A DNA stretch of 64,000 nt from Candidatus Bipolaricaulota bacterium. GTDB lineage: Bacteria > Bipolaricaulota > Bipolaricaulia > UBA7950 > UBA9294. The notes beneath the pieces are model-generated. The model saw only the letters and a list, made by a program, of their open reading frames with translations. It made no database searches and had not been told where the DNA came from. Position 1 is the stretch's first letter; every line of letters begins with the position of its first letter. This document shows positions 1 through 9,475 of the stretch, in pieces. Position numbers and translations under genes: made by a program. The stretch is from NCBI GenBank assembly GCA_028278555.1, contig JANQEA010000026.1, positions 1 to 64,000 on the forward strand, given 5' to 3'.

Positions 1-2070
<2,070 letters not shown>

Positions 2071-2085
2071 CACACTCTATTCACT

Positions 2086-2118
2086 TGTCAAGGAGCAGCG
2101 CAGCAACCTTCGCTGCGC
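2086..2118 (-). promoter_or_regulatory. boxB-like hairpin and boxA antitermination site in the rRNA leader
   Basis: In the transcript a 7-bp hairpin (GCGCAGC / GCTGCGC, loop of 7, 2118-2098) is followed directly by TGCTCCTTGACA (2097-2086), which differs from the Nus-factor boxA TGCTCTTTAACA at two positions. This order, hairpin then boxA, is that of bacterial rrn leaders. Its role in antitermination is inferred from the motif. Confidence 0.65.
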
Positions 2119-2130
2119 GAACAGACGTCA

Positions 2131-2159
2131 ATCGTAACACTCGCCCCAGACCCTGTCAA
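2131..2159 (-). promoter_or_regulatory. sigma70-type promoter of the 23S rRNA gene
   Basis: On the minus strand TTGACA (2159-2154) and TACGAT (2136-2131) are separated by exactly 17 bases. The predicted start near 2124 gives a leader of about 55 bases before the 23S 5' end. It lies between rsmA (ends 2252) and the rRNA, so the 23S gene has its own promoter here. Confidence 0.8.
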
Positions 2160-2251
2160 GGGATTCCGCGGTCCGTGTGAGGCGAGACTCTATCTCGATA
2201 GGGGGAGGATTTCAAGGACAGCGATTCAGCCCAACTAGACAGTTCCGACCG

Positions 2252-3103
2252 CTAGGCGAAACCGCCAAGGCGGCGATCGACCGTCGCCGCCAATCGATCG
2301 AGATCCTCGAAGCCGAGCTCTTCGCCCCGCGCGGTCCCATCGATCTGCGCCTCCTCGAGGACGGCACCGATCGCACCGACCGGCACGACGGCCCGCAAGG
2401 CACCGCGAATCATCTTCCGTCGTGTTCCGTAGAGGGCGCGGACGACGGCGAAGAACGTCTCGGCGTCCGAGTCGAAACGTGGATGTGGGCGGAAAGTGAG
2501 ACTCCAGAGGGTCGAGTCGACTTCCGGCGCCGGCAAGAAGCAGCCCCGGGCAATCCGGCGGAGGATCTCTACGTCGGCGTACGCGCGAACGAGGATGCCG
2601 AGCGCCGTTCCTTCCTTGCCCGGACTGGCGGCGATCTTCTCCGCCACCTCCCGTTGGGTAATCACCAACGCGCCGCCGATCGCCCGCCGTTGATCGATCA
2701 GCCATTTGAGGATCGGCGCCGTGATCCGGTACGGCAGGCTCCCGACGATGAACACCGAGCCTTCGTCAAGATCTCTCTCGATGTCGAGTCTGAGGATATC
2801 CTCCTGGCAGACTCCGAGTCTCTCGGAAGATCCGAGCCGCTCGTTCAGTAGGCCGGCGAGACGCCGATCGACCTCGACCGCGACAACACGCTCTGCTCGG
2901 CGCAGGAGAACCTCGGTGACCGCGCCGAGCCCCGGACCGATCTCGAGGATCGTCTCGGGAGCGAACTTCACCAACGCCTTCTCGATGTCGGCCAGGACGC
3001 CATCGTCAACGAGGAAGTTCTGCCCGAGCCGCTTGCTCGGTCGGATTCCCGCGTCAGCAAGAAGGGCGCGGACGACACGGCGATCGGTGATCGAGTCGAT
3101 CAA
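2252..3103 (-). CDS. rsmA: 16S rRNA dimethyladenosine transferase RsmA/KsgA
   Basis: Predicted to dimethylate the two adjacent adenines of 16S helix 45 using SAM. 283 residues, usual for the family. Visible motifs: RLGQNFLVD (25-33), SAM motif I EIGPGLG (54-60), and the catalytic motif, which reads GSLPY (121-125) where NLPY is the rule, so the conserved Asn is Ser. The start chosen is TTG at 3103, whose TTGA overlaps the stop of the upstream hydrolase by 4 bases; the longer open frame upstream is the hydrolase gene read in another frame. It sits just upstream of the separate 23S gene. Confidence 0.9.
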   Translation of the reverse strand: MIDSITDRRVVRALLADAGIRPSKRLGQNFLVDDGVLADIEKALVKFAPETILEIGPGLGAVTEVLLRRAERVVAVEVDRRLAGLLNERLGSSERLGVCQEDILRLDIERDLDEGSVFIVGSLPYRITAPILKWLIDQRRAIGGALVITQREVAEKIAASPGKEGTALGILVRAYADVEILRRIARGCFLPAPEVDSTLWSLTFRPHPRFDSDAETFFAVVRALYGTRRKMIRGALRAVVPVGAIGAVLEEAQIDGTARGEELGFEDLDRLAATVDRRLGGFA

Positions 3104-4842
3104 AGGAGCCGCTCGGCCGCCCACTCGATCAGGAGATCGAGGACTCGGGGATCGACCGGCTCGTCGAGATGCCGGTAGACGAGGTTCGGTTCTTCGGGGT
3201 GATACCGGAGGAGGTGATTGAGATCCGGAAGGACGATCGCGGTCACATCCTCGTTCCCGGCCTCGATCAGGATCTCCTTGAGCGCCGCGGCCTCCGTCGC
3301 CGGGACCTGGGCGTCCTTCTCGCCGCTCAGGATCAGCACCGGAACATCGACGCGTCGGATCGTTTCGGCCGGTTCGTCGGTGTAGTGCTCTCGGAGCCAC
3401 TCGAGCGCCAGCGGCGTCGACTTCAGCTGATTCGCCGAGGGCGTCGTCAGCCACGGCATCGCCGACTGGAGCTCCTCCACGGAGTAGTCGGACCAGTTCC
3501 CCTCCGATCCTTGAACGAACGCAATGTACTCGTCCTGTTGGTCGAGTGCCGCCTCCAGCGCGTCTCCTTCGAGTCCCTGCTCCCGCAGCAGTCGTTCAAC
3601 CTGCCAGCGCGTGATTCGATCGAGCGATCGTGCCGCGCCGGCAAGGAGGACGATCCCCGCGGCCGTTCGGTCTTCCACCGCTAGACTCGGCGCAAGGTAG
3701 GCACCCTCGCTGTGGCCGATCAGGATGCAACGATCCGGATCGATCTCCGGTTGGGACCGGAGGCCCTCGAGCGCGGCGCGCGTGTCGTTCAGCAGATCGG
3801 TCCGCGACGCGAGGGCCGACTCCCCTTCGCTCTCCCCGACACCCCGCTTGTCGAACCGAAGGGACGCGATCCCGGCGCGCGCGAGCCCGTGAGCCAGCTG
3901 ACGGTACGCATCCATCGCGAGGCCGGGGGCGTTGCCATCGCGGTCGACCGGCCCAGATCCGTGGAGGAAGAGGGCCGCCGGATACGGTGCATTCCCTTCC
4001 GCGGGAAGGGTCAGGGTCCCGATCAGCGTCAAACCATCGCTGGCGAACGCGATGTCGCGCTCATCGACCTCCGCTGTCTCCTCTCGCACATCCGGGTCGA
4101 CTTCGATTCCTGTCGGGAAAAGTGAGACATCGTAGCCGAGCGTCCCTTGGGATCGATTGACCAGGCCGACCAACCGGCCGTTGTGCTCGATCAGTTCGAT
4201 CGCCGTGTCCCCGAGGTGGACGTCGAATCGCTTTCCTTCGAACGTCTCGCCGCCCGATCGGAAGACGATCGAATTCGGGCCGTCGACCTTCGAGGGCAGC
4301 GAGGCAAGCGCCTGCGGGATGGCAGCGGCGAATTCGCGATCGATCGCCTCGGACCGGATCGCCATAAGCAGGATCGCATAGTGGCCGATCAGATTGTTGT
4401 CGAGGAGCGCGAGACTCCTCGCGGAAGCCGGGACATCGACGGCCTGCCGCGAGGCTCCCACACGCACCTCCATCGTCAGACCGGCCACCCCCACCTGCGC
4501 GGAGATGATCTGGGGGCCGGACGGCGTCTCCGCCGCAAGGTGGTAGAAGATCGGCAGGAAGTCGCGATCGTACTGGGTCTGCTGGGACAAGGTGATCGGC
4601 TGGTCGCTGACGGTCAACTCGCTCTGCGACAGGAGCATGTACCCATCGATCGGATGGAAGAAGAGCGTGTACGTCTCGTCGAGCAGCCGGTCGCCGTCTC
4701 GCTCGAGGACGAAGCGTCCGCCGCCGATCAGCTCGGCTTCAATGTCTAGCTCCGGCGTCTCCGTCTCGACCCGCGTCCCGAGGAGCGCGAGCACCACCAG
4801 CCCAATCGCGACGGCCAATCCGATCAGCAGTTTCGTGTTCAT
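3100..4842 (-). CDS. membrane-anchored alpha/beta hydrolase
   Basis: 580-residue protein with an N-terminal membrane segment (about 5-22, LLIGLAVAIGLVVLALLG) and no lipobox, a ~230-residue N-terminal region I do not recognise, then an alpha/beta-hydrolase domain. Oxyanion-region HGSGP precedes a nucleophile elbow GHSEG (Ser near 376); Asp in GEKDAQVP (near 507) and His in DLNHLL (near 543) complete a plausible triad. Resembles peptidase S9/dienelactone-type hydrolases, probably acting outside the membrane; substrate unknown. It is translationally coupled to rsmA (4-base overlap), which says more about operon packing than function. Confidence 0.85.
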   Translation of the reverse strand: MNTKLLIGLAVAIGLVVLALLGTRVETETPELDIEAELIGGGRFVLERDGDRLLDETYTLFFHPIDGYMLLSQSELTVSDQPITLSQQTQYDRDFLPIFYHLAAETPSGPQIISAQVGVAGLTMEVRVGASRQAVDVPASARSLALLDNNLIGHYAILLMAIRSEAIDREFAAAIPQALASLPSKVDGPNSIVFRSGGETFEGKRFDVHLGDTAIELIEHNGRLVGLVNRSQGTLGYDVSLFPTGIEVDPDVREETAEVDERDIAFASDGLTLIGTLTLPAEGNAPYPAALFLHGSGPVDRDGNAPGLAMDAYRQLAHGLARAGIASLRFDKRGVGESEGESALASRTDLLNDTRAALEGLRSQPEIDPDRCILIGHSEGAYLAPSLAVEDRTAAGIVLLAGAARSLDRITRWQVERLLREQGLEGDALEAALDQQDEYIAFVQGSEGNWSDYSVEELQSAMPWLTTPSANQLKSTPLALEWLREHYTDEPAETIRRVDVPVLILSGEKDAQVPATEAAALKEILIEAGNEDVTAIVLPDLNHLLRYHPEEPNLVYRHLDEPVDPRVLDLLIEWAAERLL

Positions 4843-4939
4843 CCGATTCCCCTCCGTACGTTCATCTCATCGACCAGCGGAACGCACGATGCAGCGAAGT
4901 CTAGCACGGAACTCGAACGAGAACGAGAACGAAGGACCG

Positions 4940-5479
4940 CTATTCGTTGCTCCACTCCGACGCGAGGATCGACATCACGATCGTGTCGTGGAACGTCCCG
5001 TGCCGGAAGTACGATTCGCGGAGCGTCCCTTCGTGGATGAACCCAGCCTTCTCGTAGGCGCGAAGCGCGCGAGCGTTGTGAGAGTAGGCCTCAAGCCCGA
5101 TCCGATGGAGTCCGAGTTCTTCGAATCCGTACTTGAGGATCAGCCGCGCCGCCTCCGGCCCGTACCCCTGCCCCCACGCGTCCTTGTCGCCGATCAGAAT
5201 CCCGAAGATGGCGTTCCGGTTGACGTAGTCGATCGCGTTGAACCCGCAGTTTCCGATGTGCCGATCCCCGTCCGCGACGACGATCGCCAGGTTCATGTGC
5301 CGATCGGACTTGTATTGACCCTCGAGCCATTCCTTCTCAGCGGCACGCCCCATCGGTTCTCGCCGACCGAGGGTCGAGAGGATCTCTGGATCGTTGATCC
5401 ATCGAAGGCACCGATCGAGATCGTCCACGTCGAGCGGGCGGAGGTAGATCCGTTCTCCGATCAGGAAGGGTGCATCCAT
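4940..5479 (-). CDS. GNAT family N-acetyltransferase (RimJ/RimL-like)
   Basis: 179 residues with the standard GNAT layout: N-terminal LRPLDVDDLD, acetyl-CoA loop AWGQGYGPEA (101-110, the Q/RxxGxG/A motif) and the C-terminal NARALRAYEKAGF segment. The family acetylates protein N termini, small metabolites or antibiotics; nothing here fixes the substrate. SD-like AGAGGGA precedes the ATG. It follows hppA on the same strand but a stable hairpin lies between them. Confidence 0.9.
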   Translation of the reverse strand: MDAPFLIGERIYLRPLDVDDLDRCLRWINDPEILSTLGRREPMGRAAEKEWLEGQYKSDRHMNLAIVVADGDRHIGNCGFNAIDYVNRNAIFGILIGDKDAWGQGYGPEAARLILKYGFEELGLHRIGLEAYSHNARALRAYEKAGFIHEGTLRESYFRHGTFHDTIVMSILASEWSNE

Positions 5480-5500
5480 GACGATCCCTCTGATTCATCA

Positions 5501-5531
5501 GCGGGCTCCGGCCGATCGCACCGGAGCCCGC
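5501..5531 (-). terminator. GC-rich hairpin between hppA and the acetyltransferase gene
   Basis: Perfect 11-bp stem GCGGGCTCCGG / CCGGAGCCCGC with a 9-base loop. On the minus strand it is not followed by a T-run, so it may attenuate or stabilise the hppA message rather than end it; on the plus strand it is followed by a T-rich stretch. Almost the same stem recurs at 55215-55244. Confidence 0.45.
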
Positions 5532-5558
5532 CGATTCTCTTATCTGTTGTGCCCCACT

Positions 5559-7739
5559 CTATAGGAAGATCGGGTAGAGCGGGAAGAGCGATGCGAAAAC
5601 GAGCGCGATCACCGACATCAGCTTGATCAGGATATCGAGCGACGGTCCGACGGTATCCTTCAGCGGGTCGCCGACCGTGTCGCCCGTGACGCCGGCCGCA
5701 TGGGCCTCGGAATTCTTCCCGCCGAAGTGCCCTTCCTCGATGTACTTCTTCGCGTTGTCCATCGCACCGCCCGAATTGGCGCAATAGATCGCCAACTGAA
5801 TCGCCGAGAGGAGCGCACCGATCAGGAATCCGCCGAGCGCGTACCGGCCGAAGATGATCCCGAAGACAATCGGCGTCAGCACCGCGATCATCGCCGGCAG
5901 GAACATCTTGTTCAGCCCGCCGTGCGCCGTAATCGAGATGCAGCGGTTGTAGTCAGGCGTTTCCTCGCCAGACATGATCCCAGGCTTCTCCTTGAACTGA
6001 CGCCGGATCTCCTGGACGAGGATGTCGCTCGTGCGACTCACACCGCGGATCAGCAGCGCGGAGAAGACGTAGGGGACCATCGCCCCGAGCATCAGTCCGG
6101 CGATGACGAACGCCCCCATCTCAATGACGCTCCCGGTCGGAGAGACAATCGACCCGACGATCGGCAGCTGCGGGAGAACGACCTCGGCCGCCGAGCCGGC
6201 TGCCGACCACATATAGGCGGCAATCAGGCCGAGGGCGGCGAACGCCGCCGAGCCGATCGCGAACCCCTTCCCGATCGCAGCGGTCGTGTTGCCAATCGAG
6301 TCGAGCTTGTCGGTCTTCTCGCGAACGGATGGATCGAGCTCGGCCATCGAGGCAATCCCGCCGGCGTTGTCGGCGATCGGCCCATACGTATCGACGGCGA
6401 CGGTCATCGCGACAAACGAGAGCATTCCCATCGCCGTGAACGCGACACCGATCAGTCCGCCGAGCTGGTACGAGATGATGCTCGCCGCGGCGATGATCAG
6501 CACCGGCAGGAACGTCGAGGCCATGCCGAGGGCCATCCCTTCGGTGACGCCGACCGCCGGGCCCGATTGGTTCATCTTGGCGAGTTCGCGGGTCGGCTTG
6601 TAGCTCGATGAAGTGAAATACTCGGACGCAAAGCCGATGCCGACGCCAGCGAGCAAGCCGAGCACAACCTGGATCGCCACCGAGTAGGAGAGTGGGGAGA
6701 TTCCGATCACGAGAAACGTCGTCCCCGCGGTGAGCAACGCGGCGAGCCGCGTCCCGTTCATCAGCACAGCCTGCATCCCCTCCTGCCGGCGGCTGAACCG
6801 GATGAACAGGATCGCCAACAGGCTGGCGACGATCCCGCCGCCAACGACCAACAGCGGTGCAGCGAGAACCCACCAGTAGTTCGCTTCGGTGAGGCCGGCC
6901 GAAAAACCGAGCTTCTCGATCAGCCCGGGCAGGTTGTCGCGGCCGATGTAGATGTACATCACCATGACCATCACTGAGATGATCGCGCCGACGAACGATT
7001 CGAGGAGATCGGCGCCAAGCCCGCCAACATCACCGACGTTGTCGCCGACGTTATCAGCGATCGTCGCCGGATTGCGCGGGTCGTCTTCGGGGATCCCCAT
7101 CTCGACCTTGCCGACCATGTCGGCCGCCATGTCGGCCGCCTTCGTGTAGATGCCGCCACCGACACGGTCGAACAGCGCGACAAGCGACGCGCCCATCGAG
7201 TAGGCGCTGACGATCAGCGCGGCGCGGATGACGGAGACGCCGAGGAGGTTGTCCGTCGTGATGGCCAGGAACTCCGAGCCAGGGACGAACCACTTACGGA
7301 AGATAAGAATCACGACGACGAGACCGATCAGTGCCAGGCCGGCAACCGAAAGGCCCATCACGCTTCCGCCGGAGAAAGCGACATTCAACGCATCCTTGAA
7401 CGACTTCTGCGCCGCGTGTGCTGTGCGGGCGTTGGCATGCGTCGCCGCGTTCATCCCGATGAAGCCGGCCGCCAGCGACAACAGTGCGCCGATCCAGAAC
7501 GCGATCGCGACTTGCCAGTAGAAGAGGATCCACAGGATGACCCCAATGACGGCCATCGTGATCAGCATGACCTTCGCTTCGGAGATCATGAACGTGAACG
7601 CTCCAGAGCGGATGTAGCCCTGCAGCTCCTTCATCCGATCCGTTCCCTGCGCCTTCAGGACGACCGATCGGTTGAATAGGAACGCGCCGAGCAGCGCGAC
7701 AACCGAGATCGCTCCGGGTATGACAATCAACAGACTCAT
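5559..7739 (-). CDS. hppA: membrane-bound ion-pumping pyrophosphatase, K+-stimulated type
   Basis: Hydrolyses pyrophosphate and pumps H+ or Na+ across the cytoplasmic membrane. 726 residues with many membrane segments; PPi-binding DRVGGGIYTKAADMAADMVGK (about 190-215), the DNVGDNVGDVGG block and C-terminal GGAMDNAKKYIEEG and GDTVGDPLKDTVGPS. In GNTTAAIGKGFAIGSA (near 480) the residue after GNTTA is Ala rather than Lys, the known mark of K+-dependent enzymes. Whether the ion is H+ or Na+ cannot be told by eye. Monocistronic, with a well-formed promoter 100 bases upstream and SD AGGGGGTG. Confidence 0.96.
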   Translation of the reverse strand: MSLLIVIPGAISVVALLGAFLFNRSVVLKAQGTDRMKELQGYIRSGAFTFMISEAKVMLITMAVIGVILWILFYWQVAIAFWIGALLSLAAGFIGMNAATHANARTAHAAQKSFKDALNVAFSGGSVMGLSVAGLALIGLVVVILIFRKWFVPGSEFLAITTDNLLGVSVIRAALIVSAYSMGASLVALFDRVGGGIYTKAADMAADMVGKVEMGIPEDDPRNPATIADNVGDNVGDVGGLGADLLESFVGAIISVMVMVMYIYIGRDNLPGLIEKLGFSAGLTEANYWWVLAAPLLVVGGGIVASLLAILFIRFSRRQEGMQAVLMNGTRLAALLTAGTTFLVIGISPLSYSVAIQVVLGLLAGVGIGFASEYFTSSSYKPTRELAKMNQSGPAVGVTEGMALGMASTFLPVLIIAAASIISYQLGGLIGVAFTAMGMLSFVAMTVAVDTYGPIADNAGGIASMAELDPSVREKTDKLDSIGNTTAAIGKGFAIGSAAFAALGLIAAYMWSAAGSAAEVVLPQLPIVGSIVSPTGSVIEMGAFVIAGLMLGAMVPYVFSALLIRGVSRTSDILVQEIRRQFKEKPGIMSGEETPDYNRCISITAHGGLNKMFLPAMIAVLTPIVFGIIFGRYALGGFLIGALLSAIQLAIYCANSGGAMDNAKKYIEEGHFGGKNSEAHAAGVTGDTVGDPLKDTVGPSLDILIKLMSVIALVFASLFPLYPIFL

Positions 7740-7840
7740 TTTGCTGTGAGCACCCCCTGTGGTGGCCCCTCATCTCTCTGTCGTCGAGATGCGCCAACCT
7801 GGTTTCCATGGGCCTTTGGAGCCCGAATGGATCCGGAGGC

Positions 7841-7869
7841 ATTGTACTCACGGGCTTCTTGGGCGGCAA
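7841..7869 (-). promoter_or_regulatory. sigma70-type promoter of hppA
   Basis: Minus strand TTGCCG (7869-7864), 17-base spacer, TACAAT (7846-7841). Start predicted near 7834, giving a 5' leader of about 95 bases. The rest of the 344-base gap 7740-8083 shows no gene or clear structure apart from the SD of the next gene. Confidence 0.6.
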
Positions 7870-8083
7870 GAGATCGAGGAACAAGAGCGAAGAACGCTCC
7901 CCGTTGATTCCCACCGATCCACGTCGCCGCGAAGACCCCGGTTCTAGAGCGTTCGACGCCCGGACAGGTGTCCAACCACCGCCTGACAAACGGTCGCCGG
8001 GCGCGCAACAGCGGTCCCCTCCCCTCCGACTCGCAAACGCTAACCTCAAGCGAACATACGGAATCCTACAAAGGAGGACGACG

Positions 8084-9088
8084 ATGAAGAGAGCGCTTTC
8101 TGTCACGGCGGTGACCGCCTTGTCGCTCCTTGTTTTCCTGTTCGTCGGCTATGGCCAGGAAGAAGGCGCCCAGGCGGTCTCGGAGCTACTGGAGCAGGAG
8201 CTCTCAGCAATGGAGGCGACCTTCGGGGGTCTGCAAGAGCTGATGGGCGAGTTGATCCATGAGATCAAGGGGAACATGGCGGACATCGATGAACTCGATG
8301 CACGAATCGAGGACTACAAAGACATCGTGACCGCCGTGTCGGTGGAGATCAAAGAGGCCGAAGGGAAGATCATCGGTCTTCGCACGGACGTCGACGCGCT
8401 GTCCGAGACGCAGCAGGAACTCATGGTACGCGTCGTCGCCCTCGAGGCCGGATTGTCCGAGCTGTCGGCCTTCGTCGACGAGCTGAAGGCGCTCCTCGAT
8501 CTCGACATCGCCGATCTCGCCGCCCTCCGCGGGGAGTTCGACGCGCTGTCCGAGGCGTTCGCGGCCCATGTCGCCGAATTCGAGGCGTTCAAGGTCGCCG
8601 TGCTCGGTGACATTGACGCGCTTCGTGAAGGGGTCTACGCCGATCTCGCGGCCCTCCGCGAAGGGATCTATGCCGACCTGACGGCTCTCCGCGACAGCGT
8701 CGCCGCCGACATCTCGCTCCTTCAGGGCCAGGTGTCCGATCTGAATGAGCGGATGAAAGCTCTCGAAGACGAGGACGTCGGCACGTTCAAGAAGAAGGTG
8801 ATCGAGCTCGAGCGCGCGATGGCGGCGTTGGCGATCCGGATCGACAACAACCGGGCGAAGCTCGAAGGGTTCGACCACGCGATCGCAGCCCTGTCGGGGC
8901 GAATCGACACCGAGGTTCTCGGTCTCGCATCGAGCCGCGATCTCGAAATGGATAGCCTCGGAGCGCGCGTTGCGGCTCTCGAGGAGAACGACATCCAGTC
9001 CCAGCTCGACACGCTGTTCTTCATCTCCATCGTCGCGCTGCTCGCTGGCGTCGGTGCGTTGATCTGGGGATTCCTAGGGAACCAGTAG
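8084..9088 (+). CDS. coiled-coil envelope protein with C-terminal membrane anchor
   Basis: 334 residues. A cleavable-looking signal segment (1-24) is followed by an almost continuous coiled coil and a C-terminal membrane helix (about 311-331, IVALLAGVGALIWGF). In the middle are three 11-residue repeats, ALREGVYADLA, ALREGIYADLT, ALRDSVAADIS, typical of right-handed hendecad coils. The start is the ATG after AAAGGAGG (8071-8078); the longer open frame upstream has no SD. Topology suggests a rod across the periplasm or a surface spacer like Omp-alpha of Thermotoga, but no homology could be verified. Confidence 0.8.
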   Translation: MKRALSVTAVTALSLLVFLFVGYGQEEGAQAVSELLEQELSAMEATFGGLQELMGELIHEIKGNMADIDELDARIEDYKDIVTAVSVEIKEAEGKIIGLRTDVDALSETQQELMVRVVALEAGLSELSAFVDELKALLDLDIADLAALRGEFDALSEAFAAHVAEFEAFKVAVLGDIDALREGVYADLAALREGIYADLTALRDSVAADISLLQGQVSDLNERMKALEDEDVGTFKKKVIELERAMAALAIRIDNNRAKLEGFDHAIAALSGRIDTEVLGLASSRDLEMDSLGARVAALEENDIQSQLDTLFFISIVALLAGVGALIWGFLGNQ

Positions 9089-9128
9089 GAACTCGACCGA
9101 CAATGCAGGGGTGAGGGGGAACCTATCC

Positions 9129-9166
9129 AACGAGAGGGATCTGAGGATCCCTCTCGTTCCCTTTTG
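9129..9166 (+). terminator. Rho-independent terminator after the coiled-coil gene
   Basis: 13-bp perfect stem (9129-9141 with 9146-9158), tetraloop TGAG, followed by CCCTTTTG. The T tail merges into the -35 box of the next promoter. Confidence 0.85.
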
Positions 9167-9192
9167 CGCTAAGATGTAACAGAAGTTATATT
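9164..9192 (+). promoter_or_regulatory. promoter of the HTH-smc-scpAB operon
   Basis: TTGCGC (9164-9169), 17-base spacer, TATATT (9187-9192). Predicted start near 9199, directly before SD GGAGGGGG of the HTH gene. Confidence 0.65.
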
Positions 9193-9217
9193 GGTACACA
9201 GATGGAGGGGGCTCCGG

Positions 9218-9475
9218 ATGGATGTGCTGGGCAAACGCCTGCAAGGCTTCCGACTGGAAAACGGGTGGAGCAAGCGATCGATCGCCAAGCAACTGGGGGT
9301 CTCGATCCCATCGATCATCCGATGGGAGGAAGGGATCTCGGAGCCGAACGACTACAACCGATACAAGATCGAACGGCTCCTCCTTGGATACTCTCCCCCG
9401 CCGGCGCACCGCCGGATCGTCCAGCTGAGCCTCTTTCCTCGATACGTCAAGGAAGCGACCGAGGAACTGAAATGA
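9218..9475 (+). CDS. small XRE-type HTH protein with a sliding-clamp binding motif
   Basis: 85 residues. Helix-turn-helix of the Cro/CI (XRE) class in KRLQGFRLENGWSKRSIAKQ...SIPSIIRWEEG (about 6-45). The C-terminal part holds QLSLF, an exact match to the QL[SD]LF pentapeptide by which bacterial proteins bind the beta sliding clamp. The ATG at 9218 follows GGAGGGGG; its stop overlaps the smc start (ATGA), so the two are translationally coupled. Function is inferred: a DNA-binding partner or regulator of condensin that may also touch the replisome. Confidence 0.8.
   Translation: MDVLGKRLQGFRLENGWSKRSIAKQLGVSIPSIIRWEEGISEPNDYNRYKIERLLLGYSPPPAHRRIVQLSLFPRYVKEATEELK

Noticed and set aside
5559..7739. 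Assigning the pyrophosphatase as Na+- or H+-pumping
   Set aside because: The Ala in GNTTAA supports K+ dependence, but ion specificity depends on positions that need an alignment.
7808..8083. N-terminal extension of the coiled-coil protein
   Set aside because: No SD at its start, and the ATG at 8084 has a perfect SD and a signal peptide.
9202..9471. N-terminal extension of the smc frame by 90 codons
   Set aside because: The extension overlaps the HTH gene in another frame and reads as low-complexity; SMC proteins start at the MTRIKRVELTGFKSF segment.
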